A stretch of 64,000 nt of DNA. Source: Vibrio rotiferianus CAIM 577 = LMG 21460. Lineage in GTDB: Bacteria; Pseudomonadota; Gammaproteobacteria; Enterobacterales; Vibrionaceae. Where the stretch lies: contig NZ_APHW01000014.1 of the NCBI RefSeq assembly GCF_002741985.1, positions 1-64,000 on the forward strand, in the 5' to 3' direction. Below are positions 40,135 to 49,775 of this stretch, piece after piece. The notes under the pieces were generated by a model that saw only the letters and a program-made list of their open reading frames with translations, was not told the DNA's origin and made no database searches. The translations under genes and the position numbers were made by a program. Each line of letters begins with the position of its first letter. The first letter of the stretch is position 1.

Positions 40135-40172
40135 CGAGGCTTAACTGTAAGGTTAAGCCTCGTTTGTATTTA
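40135..40172 (+). terminator. Terminator of astE
   Basis: CGAGGCTTAAC, loop TGTAAG, GTTAAGCCTCG then TTTGTATTT. It ends 20 bases before the btuC start, so it could also regulate btuC. Confidence 0.85.
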
Positions 40173-40181
40173 TCGGCTACT

Positions 40182-41178
40182 ATGGATTTTCAACAACTTA
40201 TCCTGAACAAGGAACGACGCTGGCAACGCAATCTTTTGATTATGTCAGTGATTCTCGTGCTGCTCTCTGCTATTCACTTGATGGTCGGAGAGGTATTCCT
40301 TTCTCCTTTTCAGTCTCTCTCTGCATTTGAACAAAAACTCTTGTTGGATTTGCGTCTGCCACGTTTGGTTTCTGCCGCTATTATTGGTGCTGCTCTGGCG
40401 GTCTCTGGTGCGACCTTACAAGTTCTGCTTGGCAACGTATTAGCCGAACCCGGCGTTCTAGGGATCTCCGGTGGCGCGAGCTTGGCAATGGTGCTCGTCA
40501 TGTTTGCCTTGCCGGTTTTACCTTCACCGATGATCTTTATGTTGGCTGCCATTGCCGGTTCGATGCTGTTTACCGTCATATTGGTTGGTATCGCAAGGGC
40601 AATGCATCTCACTACCGCAAGGCTACTGCTCGTCGGTGTAGCTCTGGGTATTTTGTCGAGCGCAATTGTGACGTGGGCATTCTATTTTAGCGATGACTTG
40701 AGCTTACGTCAGTTAATGTACTGGTTGATGGGCAGCATTGGTGGTGCAAGTTGGTATCAGCACACCGTCACTTTGGTCATGCTACCTGTGTTGATTTGGC
40801 TCTGCTGCAAGGGCAAACCGCTTGATAAGTTGATGCTAGGGGAAATCCATGCCACTCAACTGGGTATTGATGTTCATCTGATGCGCTGGAAACTCATTTT
40901 GGCAATTTCCATTCTCGTTGGTGGTTCCGTTGCATTGGGGGGGGATCATTAGCTTTGTGGGCTTAGTCGTACCGCACCTGCTTCGATTAGCATTTGGTAC
41001 AGAAAACCGTTACCTGTTGCCTCTTTCTGCAATATCTGGCGCAGCCTTATTGGTGTTTGCTGATATCGGCGCACGTTTGTTGCTCGATTCCGCTGAGCTG
41101 CCGCTGGGAGTGATGACCACTTCTATCGGCGCACCTATCTTCATTTGGATGCTGGTGAAAAGTCATGATGCACGTTAA
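40182..41178 (+). pseudogene. btuC: Vitamin B12 ABC permease, frame broken at a G8 run
   Basis: Membrane subunit of the B12 importer BtuCD; a FecCD-type permease with about ten helices. All parts are present but split at eight G (40938-40945). The upstream frame ends after SVALGGDH, and the second resumes [20 protein letters not shown]. With seven G the joined reading is [14 protein letters not shown], giving 331 residues, the family length. [26 protein letters not shown] and [10 protein letters not shown] are intact. Start at 40182 ([14 protein letters not shown]), chosen from relatives; the ribosome site is weak. Probably a sequence error. Confidence 0.9.
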
Positions 41179-41932
41179 GCACATCGCAGTGGGAAGTCGA
41201 CTGCTACCGCTCTCCTTTGAATGTAAGCCGGGTGAGGTTGTCCATGTCGTGGGTCCAAACGGCTCAGGAAAGAGTACATTACTTGGCGCGATATCTGGCA
41301 CTTTAACTCAGCGTGAAGGCGTGAGTGGGGAAGTACTTGTCGATAATAACGACCTGCTCACAATGCCACTTTCAGAACAAGCGCATATCCGTGGGTATTT
41401 GTGTCAGCAATCAAGACCTGCATTCAATGTTGATGTCTTTCAATACTTAGCACTTTCATTGCCAACTGGTGCCAATATCAGCGACGCGAAAGTACGAGAT
41501 GCCGTTAATATTGTTATTGAGCTAGTACAACTGCAAGACAAGCTTCATCGAAGTATTCAGACATTATCCGGCGGTGAATGGCAGCGTGTCCGTTTAGCCG
41601 GAGTGTGTTTGCAAGTGTGGCGCACAATTAACCCTTACTCTCAGCTATTGATTTTGGATGAACCCGCAGCGCCGCTGGATATTGCCCAAGAAGGACTGCT
41701 ATATCAGCTCATTAATGCCGTCGCTGCGCAGGGGATTGGGGTGTTGGTCGCAAACCACGACTTAAACCGAACGCTTAAACACGCTGATAAAGTCTTGCTG
41801 CTCAATAACGGCGTATTGCATTCTTTAGGTCATGCAGATGAAGTACTCACGGAAGAGGGCTTGGCAGAAGTTTTCCAAACTCAAGTTAAGAAGGTCTTGG
41901 TAGAAGAAAGGCCGTATTTGATTTTTGATTAG
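41165..41932 (+). CDS. btuD: Vitamin B12 ABC transporter ATP-binding protein
   Basis: ATPase of the BtuCD importer. The 255 residues include Walker [11 protein letters not shown], the Q-loop in [13 protein letters not shown], signature [13 protein letters not shown], Walker [16 protein letters not shown] and the switch [10 protein letters not shown]. It overlaps the end of btuC by 14 bases, so coupling is expected. No periplasmic binding protein gene (btuF) is next to it. Confidence 0.94.
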   Translation: MMHVKHIAVGSRLLPLSFECKPGEVVHVVGPNGSGKSTLLGAISGTLTQREGVSGEVLVDNNDLLTMPLSEQAHIRGYLCQQSRPAFNVDVFQYLALSLPTGANISDAKVRDAVNIVIELVQLQDKLHRSIQTLSGGEWQRVRLAGVCLQVWRTINPYSQLLILDEPAAPLDIAQEGLLYQLINAVAAQGIGVLVANHDLNRTLKHADKVLLLNNGVLHSLGHADEVLTEEGLAEVFQTQVKKVLVEERPYLIFD

Positions 41933-41986
41933 GATCCCAAGGAGATACAGTACATCCAGATGGCAAGCTGTTTATTCGTAGTGAGA

Positions 41987-42310
41987 CTAAAACAGAGGCA
42001 TCTGATGTGGATGGGACTTCTTGATATCTAATGGGTTATCGACACTCTGAAAATACTCCACCCAAGCTTTATTACTTCTCGGGAACTCTCGTCTGAGGGC
42101 TTTTTTAACGTGTTTACGCGTACTGATCAAATCTCCCGTCAACGTTTGGTTGTGATATCCCATTTCAACAACTTGGAACTGGCTATCTGTTAGACAGTAA
42201 ATCAGAAAACCGCGATCTCTTTTGTAAGTCTTAAACTCTACCGCTTCTTTAGGCTGCAATTCTTTGAGCTGTTTTTCGACTAACGGCAACACTTGAGATA
42301 TATGAATCAT
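41987..42310 (-). CDS. Conserved hypothetical protein
   Basis: A 107-residue basic, soluble protein that I do not recognise. It contains EAVEFKTYKRDRGFLIYCL and a C-terminal ALRREFPRSNKAWVEYF. No signal peptide or membrane segment. It faces btuD. Its regular codon use and clean start suggest a real small gene. Confidence 0.6.
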   Translation of the reverse strand: MIHISQVLPLVEKQLKELQPKEAVEFKTYKRDRGFLIYCLTDSQFQVVEMGYHNQTLTGDLISTRKHVKKALRREFPRSNKAWVEYFQSVDNPLDIKKSHPHQMPLF

Positions 42311-42483
42311 AGGTAATCCACGATATGGTAACTGAGATTAGGTTATCAGAGAGATAGACCTCAGAAATATCAATAAATACTGAACAGGTGTTTAGTTTTA
42401 GCATAACAATGTAGTTGGGGATGCAACATGCAGATTCAATTTGGATGAGTAGAGCTTTATCAGGGAGTGATAGCAGAAAGGAT

Positions 42484-43117
42484 ATGAAAACCAACTATCT
42501 AGTTCATGAAGAAATGTATGTTCAAGCGCGCCAAGCCGGGTGGGAAGGCTGGGGTGGTGAATGAAAGAATGTCTAAGCCGATTTTGGTGGAACGTTTTCT
42601 CGCGCCGGAAGGGTGTCCAACACGAGGAAGATTGCTTGAGTTAGGTTGCGGAGAAGGACATCACTGCAGGGCATTTTATCTACATGGTTTTGAGGTGACT
42701 GGTGTCGATATCTCAGAAACAGCAATAGCATGGGCAAGGGAAAAAGCACAATTAGCTGATATAGCTGGGGAGTATGTTGTCGCTGACTTAACTGCAGCAT
42801 CATTGGAACTTACTGAACGTTATGATGTTGTCATCGATGGTAACTGCCTACACTGTATTATCGGGAATGACCGAACCACATTTCTCAATCATGTGTATCG
42901 CTTGTTGTCTGAAAATGGGGTGTTTTTCGTGAGCAGTTTGTGCTCGAAAGATGGCAACAGTCATCACACGTACAAAGATGGGTACACTTATCGCTGTATT
43001 CCATCAAAAGAAAACCTCGTTTCTGAACTTGAAGAAGCTGGCTTTGAAGTTCGTAATGTAGAGGTATATGAACGAAATGCGTCAAACCATATTACGGTGT
43101 ATGCTGTGAAAGCTTGA
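42484..43117 (+). pseudogene. SAM-dependent methyltransferase with a +1 frameshift
   Basis: A class I methyltransferase of about 210 residues; substrate unknown. The N-terminus (MKTNYLVHEEMYVQARQAGW, then EGWGG) reads in one frame from an ATG at 42484 with AAAGGAT upstream. The rest (NERMSKPILVERF, RLLELGCGEGHHCRAF, VTGVDISETAIAWA) is in the next. Removing one G from GGGGTGGTG (42551-42559) restores EGWGGNERMSKP. As written the upstream frame stops at 42562. An intact 183-residue protein could still start at the ATG at 42569, keeping all SAM motifs. Confidence 0.8.
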
Positions 43118-43152
43118 ATTCTCGAAAGTCGTCCAATAAAGCTCGGAATAAA

Positions 43153-43187
43153 AAAGCGCCCACAATATCGAGTATTGTGGGCGCTGA
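43153..43187. terminator. Bidirectional terminator, methyltransferase and NTP-PPase genes
   Basis: AGCGCCCACAATA, loop TCGAG, TATTGTGGGCGCT is a perfect 13-base stem. On the minus strand it is followed by TTTTTTATT, so it mainly serves the minus-strand gene. Confidence 0.88.
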
Positions 43188-43215
43188 ATTTTATCTGTAG
43201 TGCCTAATCGACGAC

Positions 43216-43827
43216 TTACCGTGTAAGTGGCTTAAGGTCTGCAGGGCGGTAGTAAACTGATTTTAGGACCTTGCCTTTACGTACCGTTTTGCCTTCAGAT
43301 ACAAAATCTTCTGCGCATTTCGCAATGATGTATTCGCCTTTTTGAACCGCCATCAGCTTGATGCCTTGTTCAGCGTAGAACGCTTCTGTTTCTGCGTATT
43401 CTTGTTCGTTGCGACACACTTTGCTCATGTTGCTTGAGTGCACTTCGTCCCAGCAAGGGATAAAGTCGATACCACGGTTCACCGCTACGTTAAGCAGTAG
43501 ATCGATCAGGTAGCTGATCGCTAGGTTATCTTCAACTTTGCTGTCACCAAGGTGTACTAGACGACCCATTAGAACGTAAACGCTGTCAATGATTGCGTCT
43601 GCTTGCTCTGTTTTGCAATCCGCTTCCGCTAGTTCAGTAAGCTCTTCGATCGCCAGAGAAGTGTGTAGCGTGTCTGCTTGTGCATCTAGGCTTGCAACAT
43701 CCGCCACTGGTAGGTCGAAAGTGCTACGGAACTCGGTGATGTCACGGTATAGGTGATCAAAAATCTCTTGGGTTAGCTTTGACAGTTGCATTCTAATGTC
43801 CATTGAATCGATTGAAGTCGCAATCAT
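43216..43827 (-). CDS. All-alpha NTP pyrophosphatase-like protein
   Basis: A protein of about 203 residues with the MazG-like metal site: AIEELTELAEADCKTEQADAI (quoted up to the limit) followed by IDSVYVLMGRLVHLG. The C-terminal part (HSSNMSKVC, EGKTVRKGKVLKSVYYRP) resembles the HisE/dNTP-pyrophosphatase-type proteins of phages and vibrios, which carry SNMSK and VxKGxKVxKxxxYxxP motifs. Likely a nucleotide pyrophosphohydrolase. The start is uncertain: TTG at 43851, ATG at 43827 or ATG at 43803; none has a strong ribosome site. Confidence 0.75.
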   Translation of the reverse strand: MIATSIDSMDIRMQLSKLTQEIFDHLYRDITEFRSTFDLPVADVASLDAQADTLHTSLAIEELTELAEADCKTEQADAIIDSVYVLMGRLVHLGDSKVEDNLAISYLIDLLLNVAVNRGIDFIPCWDEVHSSNMSKVCRNEQEYAETEAFYAEQGIKLMAVQKGEYIIAKCAEDFVSEGKTVRKGKVLKSVYYRPADLKPLTR

Positions 43828-43899
43828 ATCAAACCGAACTTTAATCCCCAAGCGATCCCATTCTAACTGGTCAGAATTCTGTCTCTTGGGGAGTGAGTT

Positions 43900-44481
43900 T
43901 TAGCGGAATAGGTAAGGGAAGAGCTTCTTACGTTCTTCCTCTGAAAGCGCTGAGACACGTGCGATATTGGTATCTGGAATGGACTCGGGATCAGGGTAGT
44001 GCTTAAGTACCTTTTCCATGCTCTCTTCACGGATCAAATGAAACACTGGGTAAGGAGAGCGATTTGTCAGGTTTTCATCATCTTCTGGTTCCGCACCTCC
44101 AAAGCAGTAATCAGGATGGAAGGTGGCAACTTGGAAAATGCCTTCCCAATCTTGCTGTTTGATCAAGCCTTCAACCCAATCAATGAAGAAGTTGTAATCC
44201 CAGAAATCTTGCAGCATGTTTGGAACCACAACCAAGGTTGTCTCCAGTTTTTCTGGCTCGGTATTACTCAGTTCGATCAGCTGCAGCAAAATGTCTTCAA
44301 GTAGTGCTTCTTCTTGCGAGGCTTCACTCACGAAGATTTTGATTTGTTTATTGCGCTGTGGCTTAGCGGCGAACGGGCAAAGATTTAACCCGATCACGAC
44401 ATCATTGAGCCATTGATCGACTTGCTCTGTGATCGCATTGATATCGGTGTTTGATGATTCTTGTGTTGAGCGCGTTGGCAT
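43900..44481 (-). CDS. DUF1415 family protein
   Basis: A 193-residue soluble protein that I recognise as DUF1415. Family blocks are VVIGLNLCPFAAKP with a conserved cysteine, TTLVVVPNMLQDFWDYNFF and VATFHPDYCFGG, and HLIREESMEKVLKHYPDPE. The conserved Cys and His suggest an enzymatic or metal role, but none is established to my knowledge. Same strand as the NTP pyrophosphatase-like gene. Confidence 0.85.
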   Translation of the reverse strand: MPTRSTQESSNTDINAITEQVDQWLNDVVIGLNLCPFAAKPQRNKQIKIFVSEASQEEALLEDILLQLIELSNTEPEKLETTLVVVPNMLQDFWDYNFFIDWVEGLIKQQDWEGIFQVATFHPDYCFGGAEPEDDENLTNRSPYPVFHLIREESMEKVLKHYPDPESIPDTNIARVSALSEEERKKLFPYLFR

Positions 44482-44563
44482 ACGACTTTCTTGCTTTTAT
44501 GAATGTGGCGCAAGCATAGCAGACCGGCGCCACAACATAAAACCAATAAGGTTTAACGCTTCA

Positions 44564-45775
44564 TTAAGCCGTTATGTCTGCGTTATCGCCAGCGTCGATT
44601 CGCTCTGTGATGCGTTTTAAGAATGCGATAGCAGCGAACATGGCAATGTACAGTGCACTGCCGCCGATGAGTACGCTCGACCAACCGCCGTTTTGCCAGC
44701 AATAGAGCAATAGGAATCCACCTAAACTGCCGCCAATGTAGTAATGCACGAGATACAATGCGGTCGCCGTCGCTTTTGCTTGTGTCGCGTTTTGTCCAAC
44801 CCAGCCGTAAGCAAGTGTGTGAGTGAAGAACGCGCCGAAGCTGATCAATAACAAACCTGTCAACATTGCAGGTATGCTTTCAATTACTGCGATCCACATG
44901 CCAGCCATACTGACGATAGAGCCTAAAAACATGCCAAGTATCGGTGAAAAGCGTTTACTCCAATGTCCGGCGCAACGGGAAGAAAACGTACCACCTAGGT
45001 AGCAAACAAATATGAGAGAAGCTAACCCGACAGGCACATTATGTGGCGCACTGACCAAGCGGAACCCCATTACTGAATAGAGGTTTACGAACAATGCAAA
45101 GTTCAAACCGCCAATCAGCATTGCGAACCACACACGTTGATTTTTGAAGTGTCCGATAATAGCTTTGTTGTGGTGCCTTAAACTGCTTGAAGAAGGGGTG
45201 AAGTTTTTCTGCTTTGGCAGCAAGTAGTGCACGCTGACCACGCCGATAAGGGTTACTAGCATCATGACTTCGATTGCAACGTCGATGCTGAAGTTGTCTG
45301 CCAACAAACCTCCGCTGATACGTCCAGCGATCCCTCCCAATGAATTGGCTGCGATATAAGTACCGATCGCCATTGAAAATGCGTGTTTATCTAGCTCTTC
45401 CGCCATATAAGCAACGGCAACAGCAGCAAACGCAGCAAGCGCAATACCGATCAAAGCGCGACAAACCACTAAGAACAAAAACGAATCGCCAAGAAGCATT
45501 AATGCGGAGATAGCAGGGATCGAAAACAGACCAAACATCATTACAGGTTTGCGCCCAATCGATTCGGAGAGCACAGCCATCGGAACCAAGCTAAAGGAGA
45601 GAGCCAGTGTGGTGGCAGCGAATAACCAGTTGACTTGAGTTTCCGAGATCTGAAAGTGCACCGCAAAGCTTGGCAGCATCGGCTGAAGGAGATAAAGGTT
45701 TGAGAAAACCAAAAACGAGCCTAGCGCCAGAGATAGCGTAATGCGTTTGTATTCCGGAGTGCCGAAACTGACCAT
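44564..45775 (-). CDS. MFS transporter (YnfM-like)
   Basis: A 403-residue major facilitator with about 12 membrane helices. Typical loops are visible: VLSESIGRKPVMMFGL after helix 2 and RCAGHWSKRFSPILGM after helix 8. The start FGTPEYKRITLSLALGSFLVFSN resembles YnfM-type exporters. Divergent from a LysR regulator, separated by 112 bases with an inverted repeat, so its expression is likely controlled by it. Substrate unknown. Confidence 0.88.
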   Translation of the reverse strand: MVSFGTPEYKRITLSLALGSFLVFSNLYLLQPMLPSFAVHFQISETQVNWLFAATTLALSFSLVPMAVLSESIGRKPVMMFGLFSIPAISALMLLGDSFLFLVVCRALIGIALAAFAAVAVAYMAEELDKHAFSMAIGTYIAANSLGGIAGRISGGLLADNFSIDVAIEVMMLVTLIGVVSVHYLLPKQKNFTPSSSSLRHHNKAIIGHFKNQRVWFAMLIGGLNFALFVNLYSVMGFRLVSAPHNVPVGLASLIFVCYLGGTFSSRCAGHWSKRFSPILGMFLGSIVSMAGMWIAVIESIPAMLTGLLLISFGAFFTHTLAYGWVGQNATQAKATATALYLVHYYIGGSLGGFLLLYCWQNGGWSSVLIGGSALYIAMFAAIAFLKRITERIDAGDNADITA

Positions 45776-45845
45776 GAGTCCTGCCTAATGTGAGCGAGCA
45801 AATATAAAGAAACTGTGATCAATCTATCAGTTAGTTCTGGATTGA

Positions 45846-45881
45846 AAAAATATATTAAAAATATGGTTGGTATATATTTTT
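45846..45881. promoter_or_regulatory. Inverted repeat in the MFS-LysR divergent promoter
   Basis: AAAAATATAT (45846-45855) and ATATATTTTT (45872-45881) form a perfect ten-base inverted repeat with a 16-base spacer, ending six bases before the LysR ATG. The AT-rich T-N11-A type fits a LysR binding site. Confidence 0.5.
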
Positions 45882-45887
45882 GATCTA

Positions 45888-46757
45888 ATGGAATCGAAGC
45901 AACTCAAACACTTCTTGGCGGTCGCGGAACACGGCAACATTACTCATGCAGCTAAGGCTTTGCACATTGCTCAGCCAGCGTTAAGTATTTCGATTAAGAA
46001 GTTCGAACAGTCTCTTGGCGTGACGTTGTTTCGCCGAGAAGAGAAGAAAATCAGCTTAACCAAAGAAGGGGAAACACTGTTGGTTCACGCTAAACGAGTG
46101 ATCCAGCAACTACACGATGCGCAGCTAGCGATTGATGAGCTCAAAGGTTTAGCCAAAGGGGAAGTGCGCCTTGGTACGCCTTCAATGATGGGCAGCTATT
46201 TCTTCCCTCGAATTGTCATGGCGTTTAAAAGTCAGTACCCAGAGTTAAAGCTGACGCTGGTGGAGGCGGGGACACAGTCTATTCGTAGAATGTTACTTAA
46301 TGGCCAGCTCGATATTGGCGTGATTAGCTGTGACGATGTACCAGACGACTTAGAAACGGATCATCTGTTTACTAGCCAAATGGTCGCCGTCGTGGCTCCG
46401 GAACATGACTTAGCTCACCATAACGCCATCACGTTTGATCAGTTTTTTGAGCATGACTTGGTGATGTTCCAACATGGCTACTTCCACCGAGAATTCTTAG
46501 ACAACGTCAGCGAAGAGCATGGCTTTACAATGAAGTCTTCATTCGAAACTAACTTGTTGCCGCTTATTCTGAGTATCGTCAAACAAGAATTTGCTATTAC
46601 TGCGCTTCTTGAATTGGTGACACAACATGAGCAGGGAGTGGTGGGTATCCCATTTGAACCGAGCGTTAAGCTCGACCTTGCACTCGCTTGGCGAAAGCAA
46701 GGCTATTTGTCCATCGCCGACCGAACTTTTATCGACTTTATTAAGCGGTATGTTTGA
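45888..46757 (+). CDS. LysR-family regulator
   Basis: A 289-residue regulator with the winged helix at residues 1-60 (QLKHFLAVAEHGNITHAAKALHIAQPALSISIKKFEQ, in short AKALHIAQPALS) and a periplasmic-binding-like effector domain (LGTPSMMGSYFFPRIV). The ATG at 45888 gives the usual start MESKQLKHF; an upstream start at 45867 adds seven unlike residues. Probably controls the divergent MFS gene. Confidence 0.9.
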   Translation: MESKQLKHFLAVAEHGNITHAAKALHIAQPALSISIKKFEQSLGVTLFRREEKKISLTKEGETLLVHAKRVIQQLHDAQLAIDELKGLAKGEVRLGTPSMMGSYFFPRIVMAFKSQYPELKLTLVEAGTQSIRRMLLNGQLDIGVISCDDVPDDLETDHLFTSQMVAVVAPEHDLAHHNAITFDQFFEHDLVMFQHGYFHREFLDNVSEEHGFTMKSSFETNLLPLILSIVKQEFAITALLELVTQHEQGVVGIPFEPSVKLDLALAWRKQGYLSIADRTFIDFIKRYV

Positions 46758-46909
46758 TGGAAAACACTGACTTGCGTTGTTGTCACCCAGTGGGGAAAGA
46801 ACGTGAACCAGAATCTACTATCGGAGTTTTTTGGTAAGCTTTTTACTGTTCTGCACTTTGACAATAGAGAAAACATCTGACAAAGATCCACTGTAATAAG
46901 ACTCTTTGG

Positions 46910-47916
46910 CTAGTGCGCTTTTAGCTTTCCACGAGATTCGAAAAAGTACGTCATGAATACCATGTAGGCAACGACGAACAGCAGCTGCAATATCCGTACG
47001 TAGAACTTATCATCTAGAGCTCCGTTACTCATGGAAGTTCCCATCAGCACCATAAAGCCTGTAAACGCAGTAGCGTATATGGGCGCTTTAGCTGGGTCAG
47101 TATAAATTTTGGTGCCAAGTAATGCGATGACCACCATAGTGACAAGCATATAAATATACAGATTTGGTACAAGTGAAATCGTTACAAAAGCGGTAAAGGC
47201 AAGAAGACCGCCGAGCATGTTGCTAGCGACGAAAAACATTGATGTTTTACCTGCTTTGTCACTTGTCGCCATTAGAGATAGCAACATGACAAAGGCAACG
47301 GTCAGCAGTATTTGTGATAATTGAAAATAGAAGTATAAACACACCAAAGGGAATGACATCATCCACGCTCGGGTGGCAGCATTCCAGCGTGCTTCTTTAC
47401 TCAATGGAGAAGGGGGGGGAAGCCCTCAAATGTATGTTCCTCCTGTTCGGGGAAATAGACGTGTGAGAGGCCGTAAAGAGCCACAGCAACAATGCCAGAA
47501 AAGGCGAAGCCGACGCCCACATCTAACGCTGCTTGTTGGTCAATGATGGTTACTGACGGGATAAGAATCAGAGCTATCATCAAGAATGTTGCGAACATTA
47601 CCCATTTGGGGTCAGTGAATAGATAGTAGCCCCACAGCATGCCCAATGAGAACACGGTAAGGAAAGCGATTTTATATTCCGGTAATCCCGTTGAGACCAA
47701 AAAACCAATCACTGCGGTTGAAATCAGCGCATAGCCAAGTTGTTTTACATGCAGAACATGGAATTGCGGCTTATCGACGATGAACTTAGCCGTCAGCAGT
47801 GGAGTACAGAATGCCAATGGCCAGTTGAACCATAGGGCAATGAAAGCGGCACACCCCACAGTGACAATGTAGCGTAGGATGCGTCTCTCTTGCGTTTGAG
47901 TGATGTTAGCGTACAT
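46910..47916 (-). pseudogene. DUF2955 inner-membrane pump component, frame broken at a G8 run
   Basis: A membrane protein of the DUF2955 (FUSC-like) group, partner of HlyD-type adaptors in small efflux pairs. Residues 1-170 (MYANITQTQERRILRY to EGFPP) are in one frame; the remainder (SKEARWNAATRAWMMSFPLV to the end) is in another. The break is at eight G (47412-47419; C on the coding strand). Six C would give FEGFPPSPLSKEARW and 334 residues; nine adds one Pro. About eight to ten hydrophobic helices in two repeats. The start overlaps the hlyD-like stop by 11 bases. Confidence 0.85.
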
Positions 47917-49012
47917 AAGAAAAAACACTCACTAGATTAATCCACACCTTGCCAAGGAAGTTAAACAGTGTGTTGTTTCCGGTATAAACCACGACGTCAG
48001 CTTGGCCACCGATGCGCATTAGGTCGATGGCTTGTTCATCATCAAGTTTTATGGTCACAGGCATGCGTTGTGTATCGCGTAGCCAACCATTCTGGTTCTT
48101 AACCGTTGCCAAGGTGCCTGGTTGGTTGTTCGCCTCCCATGCAACACCTAAATCCACCGAAGATACCGTACCACTGAAAGTTCGACCTGGGGCGTAATCA
48201 AGTGCGATTTCAACTTTGTCACCAGCATGGATGTTACCTAAGCTGTTTTCACGAAAGAATGCCTCAAGCCATAATCCATCGTTTTCTACAAACGTCATTA
48301 GTGGCGCACCCGCGGATGCATATGCTCCCTGTGACAAATTGAAATTGGTGACAGCGCCATCAGAGGGGGCACGCATCGTGGTACGAGATAAGTTCAGTTG
48401 CGCTTGTTGAAGTTCAAGTAAGGCGGATTGAATTTGCGCATTTTCTTCACCAGTAGCACCGACTTGAAGTTTGGCTTTCTCAAGGTTTGCTCTAGCATTT
48501 TCTACATCAGCGTTGGCTCGATCAATCGTTGCTCGAGTGGTGTCGGCATCTGACTTTGATACTACCCCTTTTTCCGCCATTGCCAGTATGCGCTGCCCCT
48601 GGCGTTTAGCATTTTCTTGCGCGACGAGAGCGGTCGTAAGTTGAGCTTGCGCTGACATGACTCCGGCCATTTGTGAGCCGACATTTTGTCCTGCTATCTT
48701 GAGCTCTGCTTCAGCCTGTTTGACCGCGATTTGGTAATCGAGGGTGTTGATCTTAAGTAGCACATCACCTTTCTTCACCTCTGAATTTGGCTTGATACTG
48801 ATACTCTCGACTTGCCCTGAAACTTGGGGGATAAGTGAAACTACGTTGCCTTCCACACGCACATTGTCGGTTGTTGGAATGATCCGGTCAGAGATGATAG
48901 CCGTCCCAATCGATACAAGGGTTAATGCGAGCAGCGCATTTGTGGTGCGTTTTACCTTATTTACTTTCTTCGGTTCTTGGGCGGTTGGGTTTTCTTTTGC
49001 TGTATCTGACAT
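47906..49012 (-). CDS. HlyD-family membrane fusion protein (EmrA-like)
   Basis: A 368-residue periplasmic adaptor of an efflux system. Residues 1-20 are hydrophilic, followed by one membrane anchor (ALLALTLVSIGTAII), the lipoyl-like half GNVVSLIPQVSGQVESI, a long coiled-coil hairpin (about 80-190, alanine- and glutamine-rich), and the barrel with GAYASAGAPLMTFVENDG. The ATG at 49012 (MSDTAKENPT) is chosen by hydrophilic start. It pairs with the DUF2955 protein; no outer-membrane channel gene is next to them, so TolC may serve. Confidence 0.88.
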   Translation of the reverse strand: MSDTAKENPTAQEPKKVNKVKRTTNALLALTLVSIGTAIISDRIIPTTDNVRVEGNVVSLIPQVSGQVESISIKPNSEVKKGDVLLKINTLDYQIAVKQAEAELKIAGQNVGSQMAGVMSAQAQLTTALVAQENAKRQGQRILAMAEKGVVSKSDADTTRATIDRANADVENARANLEKAKLQVGATGEENAQIQSALLELQQAQLNLSRTTMRAPSDGAVTNFNLSQGAYASAGAPLMTFVENDGLWLEAFFRENSLGNIHAGDKVEIALDYAPGRTFSGTVSSVDLGVAWEANNQPGTLATVKNQNGWLRDTQRMPVTIKLDDEQAIDLMRIGGQADVVVYTGNNTLFNFLGKVWINLVSVFSYVR

Positions 49013-49119
49013 ATTCGAGCTCACAAATAATGGGACAGGCAATGGCTGAGTTCTTTATCGGCTTGAGATTTAGGCCGTTATCAAACTCAAAGCTGTTTAG
49101 TTGAGAGACAAAATACACC

Positions 49120-49133
49120 CTAGTAAATACTAG
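49120..49133. promoter_or_regulatory. Perfect palindrome upstream of the HlyD pump operon
   Basis: CTAGTAAATACTAG has 6-base arms around AA, 107 bases upstream of the HlyD start. It could be an operator; no regulator gene lies beside it. Confidence 0.35.
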
Positions 49134-49241
49134 AAATTGCCATTATGCGACAACGAGAAATTTTGATGGAGAGAGCGGGGCTACAGAAAGAAAGGGGAGG
49201 TGGCAAAGAGCTTCTACTAGAAAAGCTCTTAAAAATCTGAA

Positions 49242-49472
49242 TTAGTTGCTGTTGTACATCTTTTCAAAGTTCTTAGGATTCCAACCAATCATTACACGGT
49301 CACCAATCTTCAGAACGGGAACTGATCGCGCTCCTAGCGCGTCGAGCTCTTTACGTCCGCGTTGCATTTTGGCGTTGCACAAACGGTAATTAATGTTTTT
49401 TGAATCGAGATAACGCTGAGCATCTTTGCAGTGAGGGCATTTGTCTTTGATGTAAAGAACGACACGTTTCAT
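49242..49472 (-). CDS. Glutaredoxin-like protein
   Basis: A 76-residue thioredoxin-fold protein. The redox motif CPHC is at residues 13-16, then the cis-proline loop RSVPVLKIGD (near 50) and GWNPKNFEKMY. CPHC rather than CPYC is less common for a glutaredoxin and occurs in NrdH- or DsbA-like proteins. Likely cytoplasmic disulphide exchange. A weak hairpin (AAGAGCTT/AAGCTCTT, 49206-49230) follows. Confidence 0.85.
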   Translation of the reverse strand: MKRVVLYIKDKCPHCKDAQRYLDSKNINYRLCNAKMQRGRKELDALGARSVPVLKIGDRVMIGWNPKNFEKMYNSN

Positions 49473-49775
49473 TCAGTTTCTCTCCATTATCGTGGGAGCC
49501 GAAGTCTACTATAACCGTTTCTATCCCGCTAGTTGTTGTCTTAGTGAAGAAAAGAATGACGATTACCCCTAATCGCTCATTAATCTTTCATACCGTAATT
49601 CTACTGGCGGTGGGGAAAAAGTACCAAAGCAGCGCTTTGCTCACTCAAACAATAGAACTCATTTCGCGCATTATTTAGTATCCGTTTGCCATTTATTTCA
49701 CTGATATGGCGAATTTCTGAACCTTTTGCGAAGGGTTCAATTAGTGCATGGATGATTATTTAAGGTTTGGGAAAC
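49473..49775. other. Leader before the glycan cassette
   Basis: A 303-base gap with no supported gene. GAACCTTT-TGCG-AAGGGTTC (49719-49738) is a good hairpin 37 bases before the flippase start, without a T run. It may be a leader structure in the mRNA. No JUMPstart or ops element was recognised. Confidence 0.4.

Noticed and set aside
42249..42494. Minus-strand frame of 81 codons between small genes
   Set aside because: It overlaps the hypothetical gene start and the methyltransferase ribosome site; no family resemblance.
49473..49775. JUMPstart/ops element before the glycan genes
   Set aside because: No GGCGGTAG-type sequence was found; only a simple hairpin.
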